NCBI RefSeq assembly: GCF_028527925.1
Contig: NZ_JAPESW010000002.1
Span: 62,001 to 126,000, forward strand
DNA: 64,000 bases
From: Cellulomonas fimi
GTDB lineage: Bacteria; Actinomycetota; Actinomycetes; Actinomycetales; Cellulomonadaceae
Reading direction: 5' to 3'
Below the pieces are notes generated by a model. The model made no database searches and was not told where the DNA came from. It saw only the letters and a program-made list of their open reading frames with translations. This document shows positions 34,605 to 46,700 of this stretch, piece after piece (the stretch's first letter is position 1; each line of letters opens with the position of its first letter). A program made the translations under genes and the position numbers.

Positions 34605-34608
<4 letters not shown>
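33424..34608 (-). CDS. Acyl-CoA dehydrogenase, probable isovaleryl-CoA dehydrogenase
   Basis: The product is 394 residues with a full ACAD pattern: LFGLPFPTEYGGQG, FGLTEADAGSDAAGTRTTA (FAD/substrate signature 1), WVIDGSKQFITNSG, and IFGGYGVLNENPVARHYRDAK. The C-terminal IGEGTTEVQLMVIAREL holds Glu370 at the position of the catalytic base of medium/short-chain enzymes. It is co-translated with accA1 (ATGA overlap at its start). In this cluster it should oxidise isovaleryl-CoA to 3-methylcrotonyl-CoA, like FadE19/LiuA, though other branched acyl-CoAs are possible. Confidence 0.88.
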
Positions 34609-37067
<2,459 letters not shown>

Positions 37068-37071
37068 GGCG

Positions 37072-38679
37072 TCACATCCGGTACAGCGCGGGCCGGGGTG
37101 CGTCGAGCGGCACGGTCGCGCACACGTCGAGCGCCATGCCGAGCACGCGGCGGGTGTCGAGGGGGTCGATCACGCCGTCGTCCCAGAGCCGCGCGGTCGA
37201 CCAGTAGGGGTTGCCCTGGGTCTCGTACTGCGTCCGCAGCGTCGCGCGGAACGCCTCCTCGTCGGCGGCGTCCCACGTGTCGCCGCGGGCCTCCACCTGG
37301 TCGCGCCGGACGGTCGCGAGCACCGACGCGGCCTGCGCCCCGCCCATGACGGAGATGCGCGCACCGGGCCACATCCACAGGAACCGCGGGGAGTACGCGC
37401 GCCCGCACATCGAGTAGTTCCCTGCGCCGAACGACCCGCCGATCACGACGGTGAGCTTGGGGACGCGCGTCGTGGCGACGGCCGTGACCATCTTCGCGCC
37501 GTGCTTGGCGATCCCGCCGGCCTCGTAGTCGCGCCCGACCATGAACCCGGAGATGTTCTGCAGGAACACGAGGGGGACGCCGCGCTGGTCGCACAGCTCG
37601 ACGAAGTGCGCGCCCTTGAGCGCGGACTCGCTGAACAGCACACCGTTGTTCGCGATGATCCCGACGGGGTGCCCGTGCAGCCGCGCGAACCCGGTCACGA
37701 GCGTCTGGCCGTACTCGCGCTTGAACTCGTGCAGCTCGGAGCCGTCGACGAGGCGGGCGATCACCTCGCGCACGTCGTAGGGCGTCTGCAGGTCGGTGGG
37801 GACCACGCCGTAGAGGTCGTCCGGGTCGACGGCCGGCGGGCGCGGCTCGGTCACGTCCCACGCGGTCGCCGTCGGGCGCGGCAAGGTCGCGACGATGTCG
37901 CGGACGATCGCGAGGGCGTGCGCGTCGTCCTCGGCGAGGTGGTCGGTCACGCCCGAGGTGCGGGCGTGCAGCTCGCCGCCGCCGAGCTCCTCGGCCGTGA
38001 CGACCTCGCCCGTCGCGGCCCGGACCAGCGGCGGCCCGCCGAGGAAGATCGTCCCCTGCCCGCGCACGATGACGGTCTCGTCGGACATCGCCGGGACGTA
38101 CGCGCCGCCGGCGGTGCACGAGCCGAGCACGCACGCGACCTGCGGGATCCCCTCGGCGGACATGCGCGCCTGGTGGAAGAAGATCCGCCCGAAGTGGTCG
38201 CGGTCGGGGAACACCTCGTCCTGCATCGGCAGGAACGCGCCCCCGGAGTCGACGAGGTACACGCACGGCAGCCGGTTCTCGCGGGCGATCTCCTGCGCGC
38301 GCAGGTGCTTCTTCACGGTGAGCGGGTAGTAGGTGCCGCCCTTCACCGTGGCGTCGTTGGCGACGACCATGACGTGCCGGCCCGCGACGAGCCCGATCCC
38401 CGCGACGACGCCGGCGGCGGGCGCGTCGTCGTCGTAGACCCCGTGCGCCGCGAGCGGCGCGACCTCGAGGAACGGGCTGCCCTCGTCGAGCAGCACGTCG
38501 ATGCGCTCGCGCGTGAGGAGCTTGCCGCGCGCGACGTGCCGCTCCCGGGCGGCCGGCGGTCCGCCGAGCGCCGCGGTGGCGAGCCGGTCGCGCAGGTCGG
38601 CGACGAGCGCACGCTGCGCGGCGGCGTTGGCCGCGTGGTCGGGGGCGCTCGGGTCGGCCGCCGTCCGGAGGGTCTCCAT
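37072..38679 (-). CDS. accD1: Acyl-CoA carboxylase beta subunit (carboxyltransferase), methylcrotonyl-CoA carboxylase type
   Basis: The product is 535 residues and resembles the MCC beta subunit: [111 protein letters not shown] and [11 protein letters not shown]. It transfers CO2 from biotin to 3-methylcrotonyl-CoA. It is the first gene of the minus-strand arm. A palindrome (38692-38709) sits just 12 bp before its ATG, so a repressor there would block the whole arm. Confidence 0.93.
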   Translation of the reverse strand: METLRTAADPSAPDHAANAAAQRALVADLRDRLATAALGGPPAARERHVARGKLLTRERIDVLLDEGSPFLEVAPLAAHGVYDDDAPAAGVVAGIGLVAGRHVMVVANDATVKGGTYYPLTVKKHLRAQEIARENRLPCVYLVDSGGAFLPMQDEVFPDRDHFGRIFFHQARMSAEGIPQVACVLGSCTAGGAYVPAMSDETVIVRGQGTIFLGGPPLVRAATGEVVTAEELGGGELHARTSGVTDHLAEDDAHALAIVRDIVATLPRPTATAWDVTEPRPPAVDPDDLYGVVPTDLQTPYDVREVIARLVDGSELHEFKREYGQTLVTGFARLHGHPVGIIANNGVLFSESALKGAHFVELCDQRGVPLVFLQNISGFMVGRDYEAGGIAKHGAKMVTAVATTRVPKLTVVIGGSFGAGNYSMCGRAYSPRFLWMWPGARISVMGGAQAASVLATVRRDQVEARGDTWDAADEEAFRATLRTQYETQGNPYWSTARLWDDGVIDPLDTRRVLGMALDVCATVPLDAPRPALYRM

Positions 38680-38691
38680 CGACGCTCCTTG

Positions 38692-38709
38692 AGTTAACGA
38701 TCGCTAACT
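38692..38709. promoter_or_regulatory. Palindromic operator between accD1 and the TetR gene
   Basis: AGTTAACGATCGCTAACT is an 18-bp near-perfect palindrome (one A/G-C/T position pair breaks symmetry). It stands out as AT-rich in its surroundings, lies 12 bp upstream of accD1, and is on the other side from the TetR gene. It has the form of a TetR-family operator and should control both divergent arms. Confidence 0.75.
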
Positions 38710-38760
38710 GAAATGACGCTACTGTTCGACCAGCGACTTGTCCACGACTGGGAGGGCCAG

Positions 38761-38850
38761 ATGCCAGACCGCCCGACCGACCACCCCCACCGAGTTCGTC
38801 AGTCCGCGCCGAGCTCGTCAGCTCGAACCGGCGAACCGGGCAGCGAATGA
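38761..38850 (+). CDS. Possible 29-residue leader ORF upstream of the TetR gene
   Basis: An ATG at 38761 has a strong GGGAGG 5-6 nt upstream and opens a 29-codon frame ending at TGA 38848-38850. The frame differs by one base from that of the TetR gene, whose own likely GTG start (38894) is poorly supported by a ribosome binding site. This may be a translated leader, or it may be the true TetR start separated from the body by a frameshift. Confidence 0.35.
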   Translation: MPDRPTDHPHRVRQSAPSSSARTGEPGSE

Positions 38851-38893
38851 CGAGCTCGCGGCCTCGACGAGGCCGGGGGCCGAGGTGGAGGGG

Positions 38894-39493
38894 GTGCCGA
38901 CGACCGCGCGGGGACGCGCCAAGGCCGAGCGGCGGGACGCGATCCTCGCCGCCGCGGCGCGGCTGTTCGCGCGGCACGGGTTCGACGGCGTCTCGCTCGA
39001 CGACCTCGGCGCCGCCGTCGGCGTCCGCGGGCCGGCCGTCTACCGGCACTTCCCCAGCAAGCAGGCGGTGCTCCTCGCGCTGCTCGCCGGCACGAGCGAG
39101 CGCCTGCTCGACGGCGGCCGCGAGGTCGTCGCGCGGACCCCCGACCCCGCCGACGCGCTGCGCGCGCTGGTCCGCTTCCACGCCGACTTCGCGCTCACCG
39201 AGCCGGACGTCATCCGCGTGCAGGACCGCGACCTGGCCGCGCTCGCCGCACCCGACCAGGAGGCCGTCCGGGTGGTACAGCGCCGCTACGTCGAGGCGTG
39301 GGTCGACGTGCTCGCGCGCCTGTCCCCGACCGTCGACCGCCCCGAGCTGCGGCTGCGCGCGCAGGCGACGTTCGGCCTGCTCAACTCCACCCCGCACAGC
39401 GCGCGCGGCCTGTCGTCGGCCCGCACCCGGACCCTCCTGGAGGGCATGGCGCTCGCCGCCCTCGGCCACCCCGACGGCCACCCGTCCGGCTGA
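38894..39493 (+). CDS. TetR-family regulator of the branched-chain catabolic cluster
   Basis: The product is about 199 residues. The N-terminal helix-turn-helix is AERRDAILAAAARLFARHGF, then VSLDDLGAAVGVRGPAVYRHF with SKQAVLL following. The C-terminal ligand domain includes LVRFHADFALTEPDVIRVQD. It lies between the two catabolic arms, as Rv2506 does in M. tuberculosis, and probably represses both through the palindrome at 38692-38709, with an acyl-CoA as inducer. The start is uncertain: GTG 38894 or 38885 directly precede the conserved domain, while the frame stays open to 38738. Confidence 0.82.
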   Translation: MPTTARGRAKAERRDAILAAAARLFARHGFDGVSLDDLGAAVGVRGPAVYRHFPSKQAVLLALLAGTSERLLDGGREVVARTPDPADALRALVRFHADFALTEPDVIRVQDRDLAALAAPDQEAVRVVQRRYVEAWVDVLARLSPTVDRPELRLRAQATFGLLNSTPHSARGLSSARTRTLLEGMALAALGHPDGHPSG

Positions 39494-39619
39494 CCGGCGG
39501 CGCGCGCACCGACCGCGGGTGATAGGCGAAAGGTCCCTTGCGGATCTAGCCTGGCGGGACATCAGGCAATGGGGCCACCGCTTCACAAGAGCACGGCTCC
39601 GCCGACGACGGAGCGGAAC

Positions 39620-40810
39620 ATGTTGCGTTCAGATGTGTCAGCCGGGCATGCCCGGGAAGGTGCGGAGCAGCGGACGACGGGGTCCTCGAGCGGCGCCGCA
39701 CGCGGACGGGCGAACGACGGCGACGACGCCGACGACGGCCTCGTCCGGCTCGTGACGACCGCGGGCGACCGGGTCGAGGACCCGGTCCACGACCCGTGGG
39801 TCGTCGACGTCGACGACGACGCGCTCGTCGCGCTGTACGAGGACATGGTCGTCGTGCGGCGGTTCGACGTGGAGGCGACGGCCCTCCAGCGGCAGGGGCA
39901 GCTCGGGCTGTGGCCACCGCTCGTCGGTCAGGAGGCCGCGCAGGTCGGCTCCGCCCGCGCGATGCGCCCCGACGACTTCGTCTTCAGCTCCTACCGGGAG
40001 AACGGCGTCGCGTACTGCCGCGGCGCCGACCCGACGGACCTCGTGCGGGTCTGGCGCGGCACGGCGCTGACCGGCTGGGACCCGTGGGCGCTGCACATGG
40101 CGACGCCGCAGATCGTCGTCGCCTCGCAGGCGGTGCACGCGACGGGCTACGCGCTGGGCTGCCGGTTGGACGGCTCCGACGCGGCGGCGGTCACGTACTT
40201 CGGCGACGGCGCGACCAGCAAGGGCGACCTGCACGAGGCGATGGTCTTCGCCGCGAGCGCCGCCGCCCCGGTCGTCTTCTTCTGCCAGAACAACCAGTTC
40301 GCGATCTCCGAGCCCGTGGACCTCGTGGCCCGCCGCCCGCTCGCCGACCGCGCCCCCGGCTACGGCATCCCGAGCGTGCGCGTCGACGGCAACGACGTGC
40401 TCGCCGTCCTCGCCGTCACGCGCGCCGCGCTCGACCGCGCCCGGCGTGGCGAGGGCCCGACGTTCGTCGAGGCGGTCACCTACCGCCAGGGCCCCCACAC
40501 CACGTCCGACGACCCGACGCGCTACGTCGACACGGCCACCCATGCCCGGTGGGCGGCGCGCGACCCGATCCTGCGGGTCGAGCGCCTGCTGGGTGCGCGC
40601 GGCGCGCTCTCCGAGGAGCGCACGCACGACGTCAAGGAGAAGGCCGAGGAGTTCGCGCACCGCATGCGCGAGGGGTGCCTGGGCCTCGAGGCGCCGCCCC
40701 CGCTGAGCCTGTTCGACCACGTGCTCGTCGAGCCGACCGCGGCGCTGCGGCGCCAGCGCGACGAGCACGCCGCCTACCTCGCGATGTTCGACGACGAGGC
40801 TGTCCGATGA
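39620..40810 (+). CDS. bkdA: Branched-chain 2-oxoacid dehydrogenase E1 alpha subunit
   Basis: The product is 396 residues from ATG 39620 (GGAG 6 nt upstream); ATG 39569 would add 17. The conserved part begins WVVDVDDDALVALYEDMVVVRRFD. The thiamine diphosphate motif is GDGATSKGDLHEAM through CQNNQFAIS. The RYRQGPHTTSDDPTRY-type loop (here TYRQGPHTTSDDPTRY) holds the phosphorylation-loop equivalent, and YRENGVAYCRG is typical of E1 alpha. It decarboxylates branched 2-oxoacids such as 2-oxoisocaproate. It overlaps bkdB by ATGA. A TAGCCT -10-like box lies at 39547-39552. The E3 subunit (lpd) is not in the window. Confidence 0.9.
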   Translation: MLRSDVSAGHAREGAEQRTTGSSSGAARGRANDGDDADDGLVRLVTTAGDRVEDPVHDPWVVDVDDDALVALYEDMVVVRRFDVEATALQRQGQLGLWPPLVGQEAAQVGSARAMRPDDFVFSSYRENGVAYCRGADPTDLVRVWRGTALTGWDPWALHMATPQIVVASQAVHATGYALGCRLDGSDAAAVTYFGDGATSKGDLHEAMVFAASAAAPVVFFCQNNQFAISEPVDLVARRPLADRAPGYGIPSVRVDGNDVLAVLAVTRAALDRARRGEGPTFVEAVTYRQGPHTTSDDPTRYVDTATHARWAARDPILRVERLLGARGALSEERTHDVKEKAEEFAHRMREGCLGLEAPPPLSLFDHVLVEPTAALRRQRDEHAAYLAMFDDEAVR

Positions 40811-41901
40811 GCACCGTCACGCTGGCCGGGGCGCTCAACGCCGGGCTCCGCCGGGCGCTCGCCGACGACGACCGCGTCGTCGTGCTGGGCGAGGACGTCG
40901 GGCGCCTCGGTGGCGTCTTCCGCGTGACCGACGGCCTCCAGCGCGACTTCGGCGCCGACCGCGTGCGCGACACCCCGCTCGCCGAGTCCGGGATCCTGGG
41001 CGTCGCCGTCGGGCTCGCGTACCGCGGGTACCGGCCGGTCGTCGAGATCCAGTTCGACGGGTTCATGTACCCGGCGTTCGACCAGATCGTCACGCAGGTC
41101 GCGCGCCTGCACTACCGGACCGGCGGCGCGGTGCGCATGCCGATCACCGTGCGCATCCCGTACGGCGGCGGCATCGGCGCCGTCGAGCACCACTCCGAGT
41201 CGCCCGAGGCGTACTTCGCGCACACCCCCGGGCTGCGCGTCGTCTCCCCCGGCGGCCCGCAGGACGCGTACGCGATGGTCCGGCAGGCGATCGCGTGCGA
41301 CGACCCCGTCGTGCTGCTCGAACCCAAGCGGCGGTACTGGGTCAAGGGCGACGTCGACGAGTCCCTCGACGACGCGCTGCCGCTCGACCGCGCGCGGGTC
41401 GTCCTGCCCGGCGACGTCGTCACCGTCGCCGCGTACGGCCCGCTCGTCCTCACGGCGCGTGACGCGGCGCTCGCGGCCCGCGACGAGGGGGTCTCCGTCG
41501 AGGTCGTCGACCTGCGGACGCTCTCGCCGCTCGACCTCGAGACCCTGGAGGCGTCCGTGCGCCGCACCCGGCGGCTGGTCGTCGCGCACGAGGCGCAGCG
41601 CAGCGGCGGGCTCGGCGCGGAGATCGCCGCGTCCGTGACCGAGCGCTGCTGGGACGTGCTCGACGCACCCGTCGCGCGCGTCACCGGGTTCGACGTCCCC
41701 TACCCGCCCGCCAAGGTCGAGGAGCACTTCCTGCCCGACCTCGACCGGATCCTCGACGCGGTCGACCGCGTCCTGGGCCGGCCGCACTCGCTGAGCGGCT
41801 TCACGCCCACCGTGCACACGACCGCCGACCCACCGGGCGACGCGGGCGGCGGCGACGCCGAGCACGCCCGCGGTGCCGCGACCGTCGGGAGCGCGTCATG
41901 A
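40807..41901 (+). CDS. bkdB: Branched-chain 2-oxoacid dehydrogenase E1 beta subunit
   Basis: The product is 364 residues with standard E1 beta motifs: VVVLGEDVGRLGGVFRVTDG, DTPLAESGILGVAVGLAYRG, EIQFDGFMYPAFDQIVTQVA, RIPYGGGIGAVEHHSESPEA and DLRTLSPLD. It forms the alpha2beta2 E1 with BkdA. A disordered tail of about 35 residues (Thr/Gly/Ala/Asp) extends the usual C-terminus. ATGA overlaps on both sides couple it to bkdA and bkdC. Confidence 0.93.
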   Translation: MSTVTLAGALNAGLRRALADDDRVVVLGEDVGRLGGVFRVTDGLQRDFGADRVRDTPLAESGILGVAVGLAYRGYRPVVEIQFDGFMYPAFDQIVTQVARLHYRTGGAVRMPITVRIPYGGGIGAVEHHSESPEAYFAHTPGLRVVSPGGPQDAYAMVRQAIACDDPVVLLEPKRRYWVKGDVDESLDDALPLDRARVVLPGDVVTVAAYGPLVLTARDAALAARDEGVSVEVVDLRTLSPLDLETLEASVRRTRRLVVAHEAQRSGGLGAEIAASVTERCWDVLDAPVARVTGFDVPYPPAKVEEHFLPDLDRILDAVDRVLGRPHSLSGFTPTVHTTADPPGDAGGGDAEHARGAATVGSAS

Positions 41902-43469
41902 GCGCCGACGGGACGGTCCGCACCGTCACCCTCCCCGACCTCGGCGAGGGCCTGACGGAGTCCGACCTGGTCGAGTGGCTCGTCGCGGTCGGCGACACCG
42001 TCACGCTCAACCAGGTCGTCGCCGAGGTGGAGACCGCGAAGGCGCTCGTGCAGCTGCCCTCGCCGTGGGCGGGCGTCGTCGAGGCGCTGCTCGTCGAGCC
42101 AGGCACGACCGTCCCCGTCGGCGGCCCGCTCCTGACGATCACCGTCCCGGACGCGGCCCCGACCGCGGGCCGGTCGCCGACGGCGTCACCCGGCGACGCG
42201 GCTCCCCACCCGGCTCCGGCGCCGGACGCCACGGTGCCCGAGGCCGCCGCCGAGGTGGCACCGGACGACGCCGATCAGCCCGCCGCGCCGGCAGCACCCG
42301 CCGTCTCCGAGCGGACGTCCGTGCTCGTCGGGTACGGCCCGCTCGTCGAGGCGTCGGCCCGGCCGCACCGCCGGCCGCGCTCGGCGGCCTGGCTCGCGGC
42401 GCACGCGTCGGCGAACGCCCATGGCCACGGCCGGACGCACGCGCGCCCCGCCGAGTCCGACCGCGCCGACGAGCCCGGTGGCACCGTCGCCGCTCCCCCG
42501 CGTCCCACGCCGCCCGTCCGCAAGCTCGCGCACGACCTCGGCGTGCACCTCGAGCGCGTCCAGGGCACCGGCCCGTCGGGGCAGATCACGCGCGACGACG
42601 TGCTCCACGCGCTGGTGCCGACCGGCACCACGCCTCCGCGCGCGACACCCGCGGCGTCGACAGCATCGACCTCCGCCGCGACGACCTCGGCGACCGCACG
42701 GCCCACGACGAGGCCGACGGTGGCCCCGGCGACACCCGCGCCCCGGAGCGCGACCACGACCGCGTCGCACGACGACGTCCGCGTCCCCGTGACGGGCGTG
42801 CGCAGGCAGACGGCGGCCGCGATGGTCACGAGCGCGTTCACCGCCCCGCACGCGTCGGTGTTCCTCACGGTCGACGTCACGCCGACGACCGCGCTGCTCG
42901 CCGACCTGCGCGCGGACCGGGCGATGGACCGCCATCGCATCACGCTGCTCGCGCTCGTCGCGAAGGCCGTGACGCTCGCCGTCCGGGACCACCCGGACCT
43001 CAACGCGCGCTGGGACGAGCCCGCGGGCGAGATCGTCCGGCACGCGCACGTCGGCCTCGGCATCGCGGCCGCGACCCCGCGCGGTCTGCTCGTCCCGGTC
43101 GTGCACGACGCCGACACGCTGCGCCTGCCGCAGCTCGCCGACGCGCTGCGCGAGCTCACCGAGTCGGCCCGCGCGGGCACGACGACACCCGCGGACCTGT
43201 CCGGCGGCACGCTCACCATCACGAACGTCGGTGTCTTCGGCGTCGACGGCGGCACGCCGATCCTCGTGCCGGGTCAGTCGGCGATCGTCGCCGTCGGGGC
43301 GGTCCGCCGGCAGCCGTGGGAGCACGAGGGCGCGGTCGCGCTGCGCGACGTGCTGACGCTCACGGTCTCGTTCGACCACCGCGTGGTCGACGGCGAGCAG
43401 GCGTCGCGCTTCCTGGCCGACGTGGGCCGCGTCCTCGCCCGGCCCGCCTCCGTGCTCGCGATGGTCTGA
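41898..43469 (+). CDS. bkdC: Branched-chain 2-oxoacid dehydrogenase E2 (dihydrolipoamide acyltransferase)
   Basis: The product is 523 residues. The single lipoyl domain (about 8-83) has VETAKALVQLP with the lipoylated Lys48. The peripheral subunit-binding domain is PPVRKLAHDLGVHLERVQGT with GPSGQITRDDV. The catalytic domain ends with SFDHRVVDGEQASRFL, with catalytic His494. Ala/Pro/Thr-rich linkers separate the parts. It transfers the acyl group from lipoyl to CoA and binds the E1 and E3 components. One lipoyl domain matches BkdC of actinobacteria. Confidence 0.93.
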   Translation: MSADGTVRTVTLPDLGEGLTESDLVEWLVAVGDTVTLNQVVAEVETAKALVQLPSPWAGVVEALLVEPGTTVPVGGPLLTITVPDAAPTAGRSPTASPGDAAPHPAPAPDATVPEAAAEVAPDDADQPAAPAAPAVSERTSVLVGYGPLVEASARPHRRPRSAAWLAAHASANAHGHGRTHARPAESDRADEPGGTVAAPPRPTPPVRKLAHDLGVHLERVQGTGPSGQITRDDVLHALVPTGTTPPRATPAASTASTSAATTSATARPTTRPTVAPATPAPRSATTTASHDDVRVPVTGVRRQTAAAMVTSAFTAPHASVFLTVDVTPTTALLADLRADRAMDRHRITLLALVAKAVTLAVRDHPDLNARWDEPAGEIVRHAHVGLGIAAATPRGLLVPVVHDADTLRLPQLADALRELTESARAGTTTPADLSGGTLTITNVGVFGVDGGTPILVPGQSAIVAVGAVRRQPWEHEGAVALRDVLTLTVSFDHRVVDGEQASRFLADVGRVLARPASVLAMV

Positions 43470-43502
43470 CCGCAGCAGGGACCTGGAGAAGGAAGGGGCA
43501 CG

Positions 43503-44282
43503 ATGGACAAGGTCGTCCGCTCGGCCGCCGACGCGGTGGCCGACATCCCCGACGGCGCGACGCTGGCCGTCGGCGGGTTCGGTCTGTGCGGCATCCCGAG
43601 CGTGCTGATCCGCGCGCTGCTCGACGCCGGCACGCAGGACCTCGAGGTCGTGAGCAACAACTGCGGCGTCGACGACTGGGGACTCGGCCTGCTCCTGCAG
43701 CAGCACCGGCTGCGTCGGGTCGTCGCGTCCTACGTCGGCGAGAACAAGGAGTTCGCGCGGCAGTACCTCGCGGGTGAGCTCGAGGTCGAGCTCACCCCGC
43801 AGGGCACGCTCGCCGAGCGGCTGCGCGCGGGCGGCAGCGGCATCGCCGCCTTCTACACGCGCACCGGCGTGGGCACGCAGGTCGCCGAGGGCGGGTTGCC
43901 CTGGCGGTACGACGCCGACGGCGGCGTGGCCGTCGCGTCGCCGCCGAAGCCCGTCGAGCGTTTCACGGTCCGCGGCGAGGAGCACGAGTTCGTGCGCGAG
44001 GAGGCGATCACCGCGGACTTCGCGCTGGTCCGCGCCGCGGTCGGCGACCACGCGGGCAACCTCGTCTTCCACCGGTCCGCCCGGAACTTCAACCCGCTGT
44101 GCGCGGCCGCGGGTCGCGTCGCGATCGCGGAGGTCGAGCGCCTGGTGCCCGTCGGCGAGCTCGACCCCGACGCGGTCCACCTGCCGGGCGTCTTCGTCGA
44201 CCGCGTCGTCCCGCTCACCCAGGCCGAGGCCGCGGACAAGCGCATCGAACGCCGGACCCTGCGGACGGGAAGTGCGTCATGA
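43503..44282 (+). CDS. scoA: 3-oxoacid CoA-transferase subunit A
   Basis: The product is 259 residues with the family signature [15 protein letters not shown] and the conserved [39 protein letters not shown] and FYTRTGVGT segments. With ScoB it activates acetoacetate to acetoacetyl-CoA using succinyl-CoA. It has a strong ribosome binding site (GAGAAGGAAGGGG) and lies 33 bp after bkdC. It overlaps scoB by ATGA. In this cluster it takes up the acetoacetate released by the CitE-like lyase; a role on itaconate is possible by analogy with mycobacteria. Confidence 0.92.
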   Translation: MDKVVRSAADAVADIPDGATLAVGGFGLCGIPSVLIRALLDAGTQDLEVVSNNCGVDDWGLGLLLQQHRLRRVVASYVGENKEFARQYLAGELEVELTPQGTLAERLRAGGSGIAAFYTRTGVGTQVAEGGLPWRYDADGGVAVASPPKPVERFTVRGEEHEFVREEAITADFALVRAAVGDHAGNLVFHRSARNFNPLCAAAGRVAIAEVERLVPVGELDPDAVHLPGVFVDRVVPLTQAEAADKRIERRTLRTGSAS

Positions 44283-44941
44283 CCCTGTCGCGTGAGCAGA
44301 TGGCGGCACGCGCCGCGCGCGAGCTGCCCGACGGCGCCTACGTCAACCTCGGCATCGGCCTGCCGACGCTCGTCCCGAACCACCTGCCGCCCGGTGTGGA
44401 GGTCGTGCTCCAGTCCGAGAACGGCGTGCTCGGCGTCGGCCCCTACCCGACGGACGACGAGGTCGACCCCGACCTCATCAACGCGGGCAAGGAGACCATC
44501 ACACTCTCGCCGGGAGCCTCGTTCTTCGACTCGGCGACGTCGTTCGGCATGATCCGCGGCGGCAAGGTCGACGTCGCGGTCCTCGGCGCGATGCAGGTGT
44601 CGGCCAGGGGCGACATCGCCAATTGGATGATCCCCGGGAAGATGGTCAAGGGCATGGGCGGCGCGATGGACCTCGTGCACGGCGCCCGCCGGATCGTCGT
44701 CCTCATGGAGCACGTCGCGCGCGACGGCTCCGCGAAGATCCTGCCGTCGTGCACCCTGCCCCTGACCGGGGTGGGCGTCGTCGACCGGGTCATCACCGAC
44801 CTCGCCGTCCTCGACGTGACCCCGGACGGCCTCGTGCTCCGCGAGTGCGCTCCCGGCGTCAGCGTGTCCGACGTCGTCGCCGCGACCTCCGCGGTCCCCC
44901 TGCTGATCAGCGACGACGTGCGGGAGATGGTGCTGACATGA
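44279..44941 (+). CDS. scoB: 3-oxoacid CoA-transferase subunit B
   Basis: The product is 220 residues. [17 protein letters not shown] and the active-site SENGVLG with Glu47, which forms the CoA thioester intermediate, are present, as are [20 protein letters not shown] and [15 protein letters not shown]. It pairs with ScoA. ATGA overlaps join it to scoA and the thiolase gene. Confidence 0.93.
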   Translation: MTLSREQMAARAARELPDGAYVNLGIGLPTLVPNHLPPGVEVVLQSENGVLGVGPYPTDDEVDPDLINAGKETITLSPGASFFDSATSFGMIRGGKVDVAVLGAMQVSARGDIANWMIPGKMVKGMGGAMDLVHGARRIVVLMEHVARDGSAKILPSCTLPLTGVGVVDRVITDLAVLDVTPDGLVLRECAPGVSVSDVVAATSAVPLLISDDVREMVLT

Positions 44942-46131
44942 CCGGTCGCGACGCGGTGCTCGTCTCGTTCGCCCGCACACCGATGACGCGCCTGAACGGC
45001 GCCCAGTCGACCCTGACCGCGGCCACCCTGGGCGCGGCCGCCATCCGTGCGGCCCTCGACCGCGCCGGCGCGGCACCGACGGACGTCGACGCGGTCCTCA
45101 TGGGCCAGGTCGTCCTCGCCGGCTCCGGCCAGAACCCCGCCCGCCAGGCCGCCCACCTCGCCGGCCTGCCGTGGACGGTCCCCGCGACGACCGTCAACAA
45201 GGTGTGCCTCTCGGGCCTCACCGCGATCATCGACGCCGCCCGCCTCATCCGCTGCGACGAGGCCGACGTCGTCGTCGCGGGCGGCCAGGAGTCGATGAGC
45301 CTCGCGCCGCACCTGCTGCCCGGCTCCCGGCGCGGCTGGACCTACGGCGACATCACGGCCGTCGACTCGCTCGCCCGGGACGGGCTGACCGACGCCTTCG
45401 ACGGCGAGTCCATGGGCGCGTCGACCGAGCGTGGCAACGCCGCACTCGGCATCACGCGGTTCGCGCAGGACGAGGTCGCGCTCGCGAGCCACCTGCGCGC
45501 CGCCGCCGCGGTCGCGTCCGGGGTCTTCGCGGAGGAGATCGTGCCCGTGCCCGTCCCGCAGCGCCGCGGCGACCCCGTCACGGTCGACGCCGACGAGGGC
45601 ATCCGCCCGACCACGACGATCGAGTCGCTTGCCGCCCTGCGCCCGGCGTTCGCGCCCGGCGGCACCATCACCGCCGGCAACGCGTCGCCCCTGACGGACG
45701 GCGCCGCCGCGGTCGTCGTGGCCGCGCGCGACGTCGCCGAGTCCCGCGGCTGGCCCGTCCTGTGCACGGTCGGCGCGTGGGGCCAGGTCGCCGGGCCCGA
45801 CACGTCGCTGCACTCGCAGCCGGCGCGCGCGATCGAGGCGGCCGTGAAGCGCGCCGGGTGGGACGTCGGGCACCTCGACCTCATCGAGATCAACGAGGCG
45901 TTCGGCTCGGTCGTCGCCCAGTCGCTCGCCGACCTCGACTACCCGCTCGAACGCACCAACCTGCACGGCGGCGCCATCGCGCTCGGTCACCCCATCGGCG
46001 CGTCCGGAGCCCGCCTCGCGGGCCACGCCGCGCTCGAGCTCGCCCGCCGGGGTCGCGGCCGCGCCGCGGTGGCCCTGTGCGGCGGTGGCGGGCAGGGCGA
46101 GGCGCTCCTGCTCTCCCGCGACCGCGACTGA
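44938..46131 (+). CDS. Acetyl-CoA acetyltransferase (thiolase)
   Basis: The product is 397 residues with all thiolase catalytic residues: nucleophilic C90 in [10 protein letters not shown]351 in [16 protein letters not shown], and C381 in [12 protein letters not shown]. It splits acetoacetyl-CoA into two acetyl-CoA and so ends the leucine pathway encoded by the neighbours. It is the last gene of the plus-strand arm, coupled to scoB by ATGA and followed by a perfect hairpin terminator. This thiolase is not part of the corresponding mycobacterial cluster as I remember it. Confidence 0.93.
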   Translation: MTGRDAVLVSFARTPMTRLNGAQSTLTAATLGAAAIRAALDRAGAAPTDVDAVLMGQVVLAGSGQNPARQAAHLAGLPWTVPATTVNKVCLSGLTAIIDAARLIRCDEADVVVAGGQESMSLAPHLLPGSRRGWTYGDITAVDSLARDGLTDAFDGESMGASTERGNAALGITRFAQDEVALASHLRAAAAVASGVFAEEIVPVPVPQRRGDPVTVDADEGIRPTTTIESLAALRPAFAPGGTITAGNASPLTDGAAAVVVAARDVAESRGWPVLCTVGAWGQVAGPDTSLHSQPARAIEAAVKRAGWDVGHLDLIEINEAFGSVVAQSLADLDYPLERTNLHGGAIALGHPIGASGARLAGHAALELARRGRGRAAVALCGGGGQGEALLLSRDRD

Positions 46132-46150
46132 CCGCCGGCGCGCGCGGGCT

Positions 46151-46190
46151 CCGGCTGGACGGCGGCACCCCCCAGCGGCCGTCCAGCCGG
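46151..46190 (+). terminator. Hairpin terminator of the bkd-sco-thiolase operon
   Basis: A perfect 13-bp stem, CCGGCTGGACGGC (46151-46163) and GCCGTCCAGCCGG (46178-46190), with a 14-nt loop lies 19 bp after the thiolase stop. Confidence 0.75.
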
Positions 46191-46277
46191 TCACCGCGCG
46201 TCGGCGTCGCCCGGTTGCGACCCGACCCGGACGGCAGTCCAATGCCAGGACGGGTCGTCGCTCGAGGAGGTACCGCC

Positions 46278-46682
46278 ATGGACACCACCGGCTGGATCAT
46301 CGTCGCGATCGTCGTCGTGCTGCTCCTGGTCGTCGTCGCGGTCGTCGTGAGCCGACGCCGCGGCGCCCGCAGGATCGAGGCGGACCGCGCCCGCGCGCAG
46401 AAGATCCGCGAGGAGGCCGCGGCGCACGAGGTCGAGGTCCAGCGCCGGCAGGCCGAGGCCGCCCGCGTCGACGCCCAGGCCCGCCTCGCCCAGGCCGAGG
46501 CCGACGCGCGCGCCGCCGACGCCGCCGCCATGCAGAACGAGGCCCGCGCCCGCGCGACCGAGGCCTCCGAGGCGCGCGCCGAGCTCGACGAGCGCCTCGG
46601 CAAGGCCGACCGCATCGACCCGGACGTCCGCACGGACGACGGCGCCCGCACCGACCCGAACCGCCCGGACCCTCGCGTCTGA
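46278..46682 (+). CDS. Small membrane-anchored coiled-coil protein
   Basis: The product is 134 residues. One transmembrane helix (GWIIVAIVVVLLLVVVAVVV, residues 5-24) is followed by a basic stop-transfer RRRGARR and a long Ala/Glu/Arg coiled coil (about 30-115), so it is probably anchored with its coiled coil in the cytoplasm. Such proteins are common next to diverse genes in Cellulomonas-like genomes; function unknown. The ribosome binding site GAGGAGG lies 7-8 nt before the ATG. It converges with the HNH gene (18-bp gap). Confidence 0.75.
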   Translation: MDTTGWIIVAIVVVLLLVVVAVVVSRRRGARRIEADRARAQKIREEAAAHEVEVQRRQAEAARVDAQARLAQAEADARAADAAAMQNEARARATEASEARAELDERLGKADRIDPDVRTDDGARTDPNRPDPRV

Positions 46683-46700
46683 CGCCGGGCCCAGAGGGCC

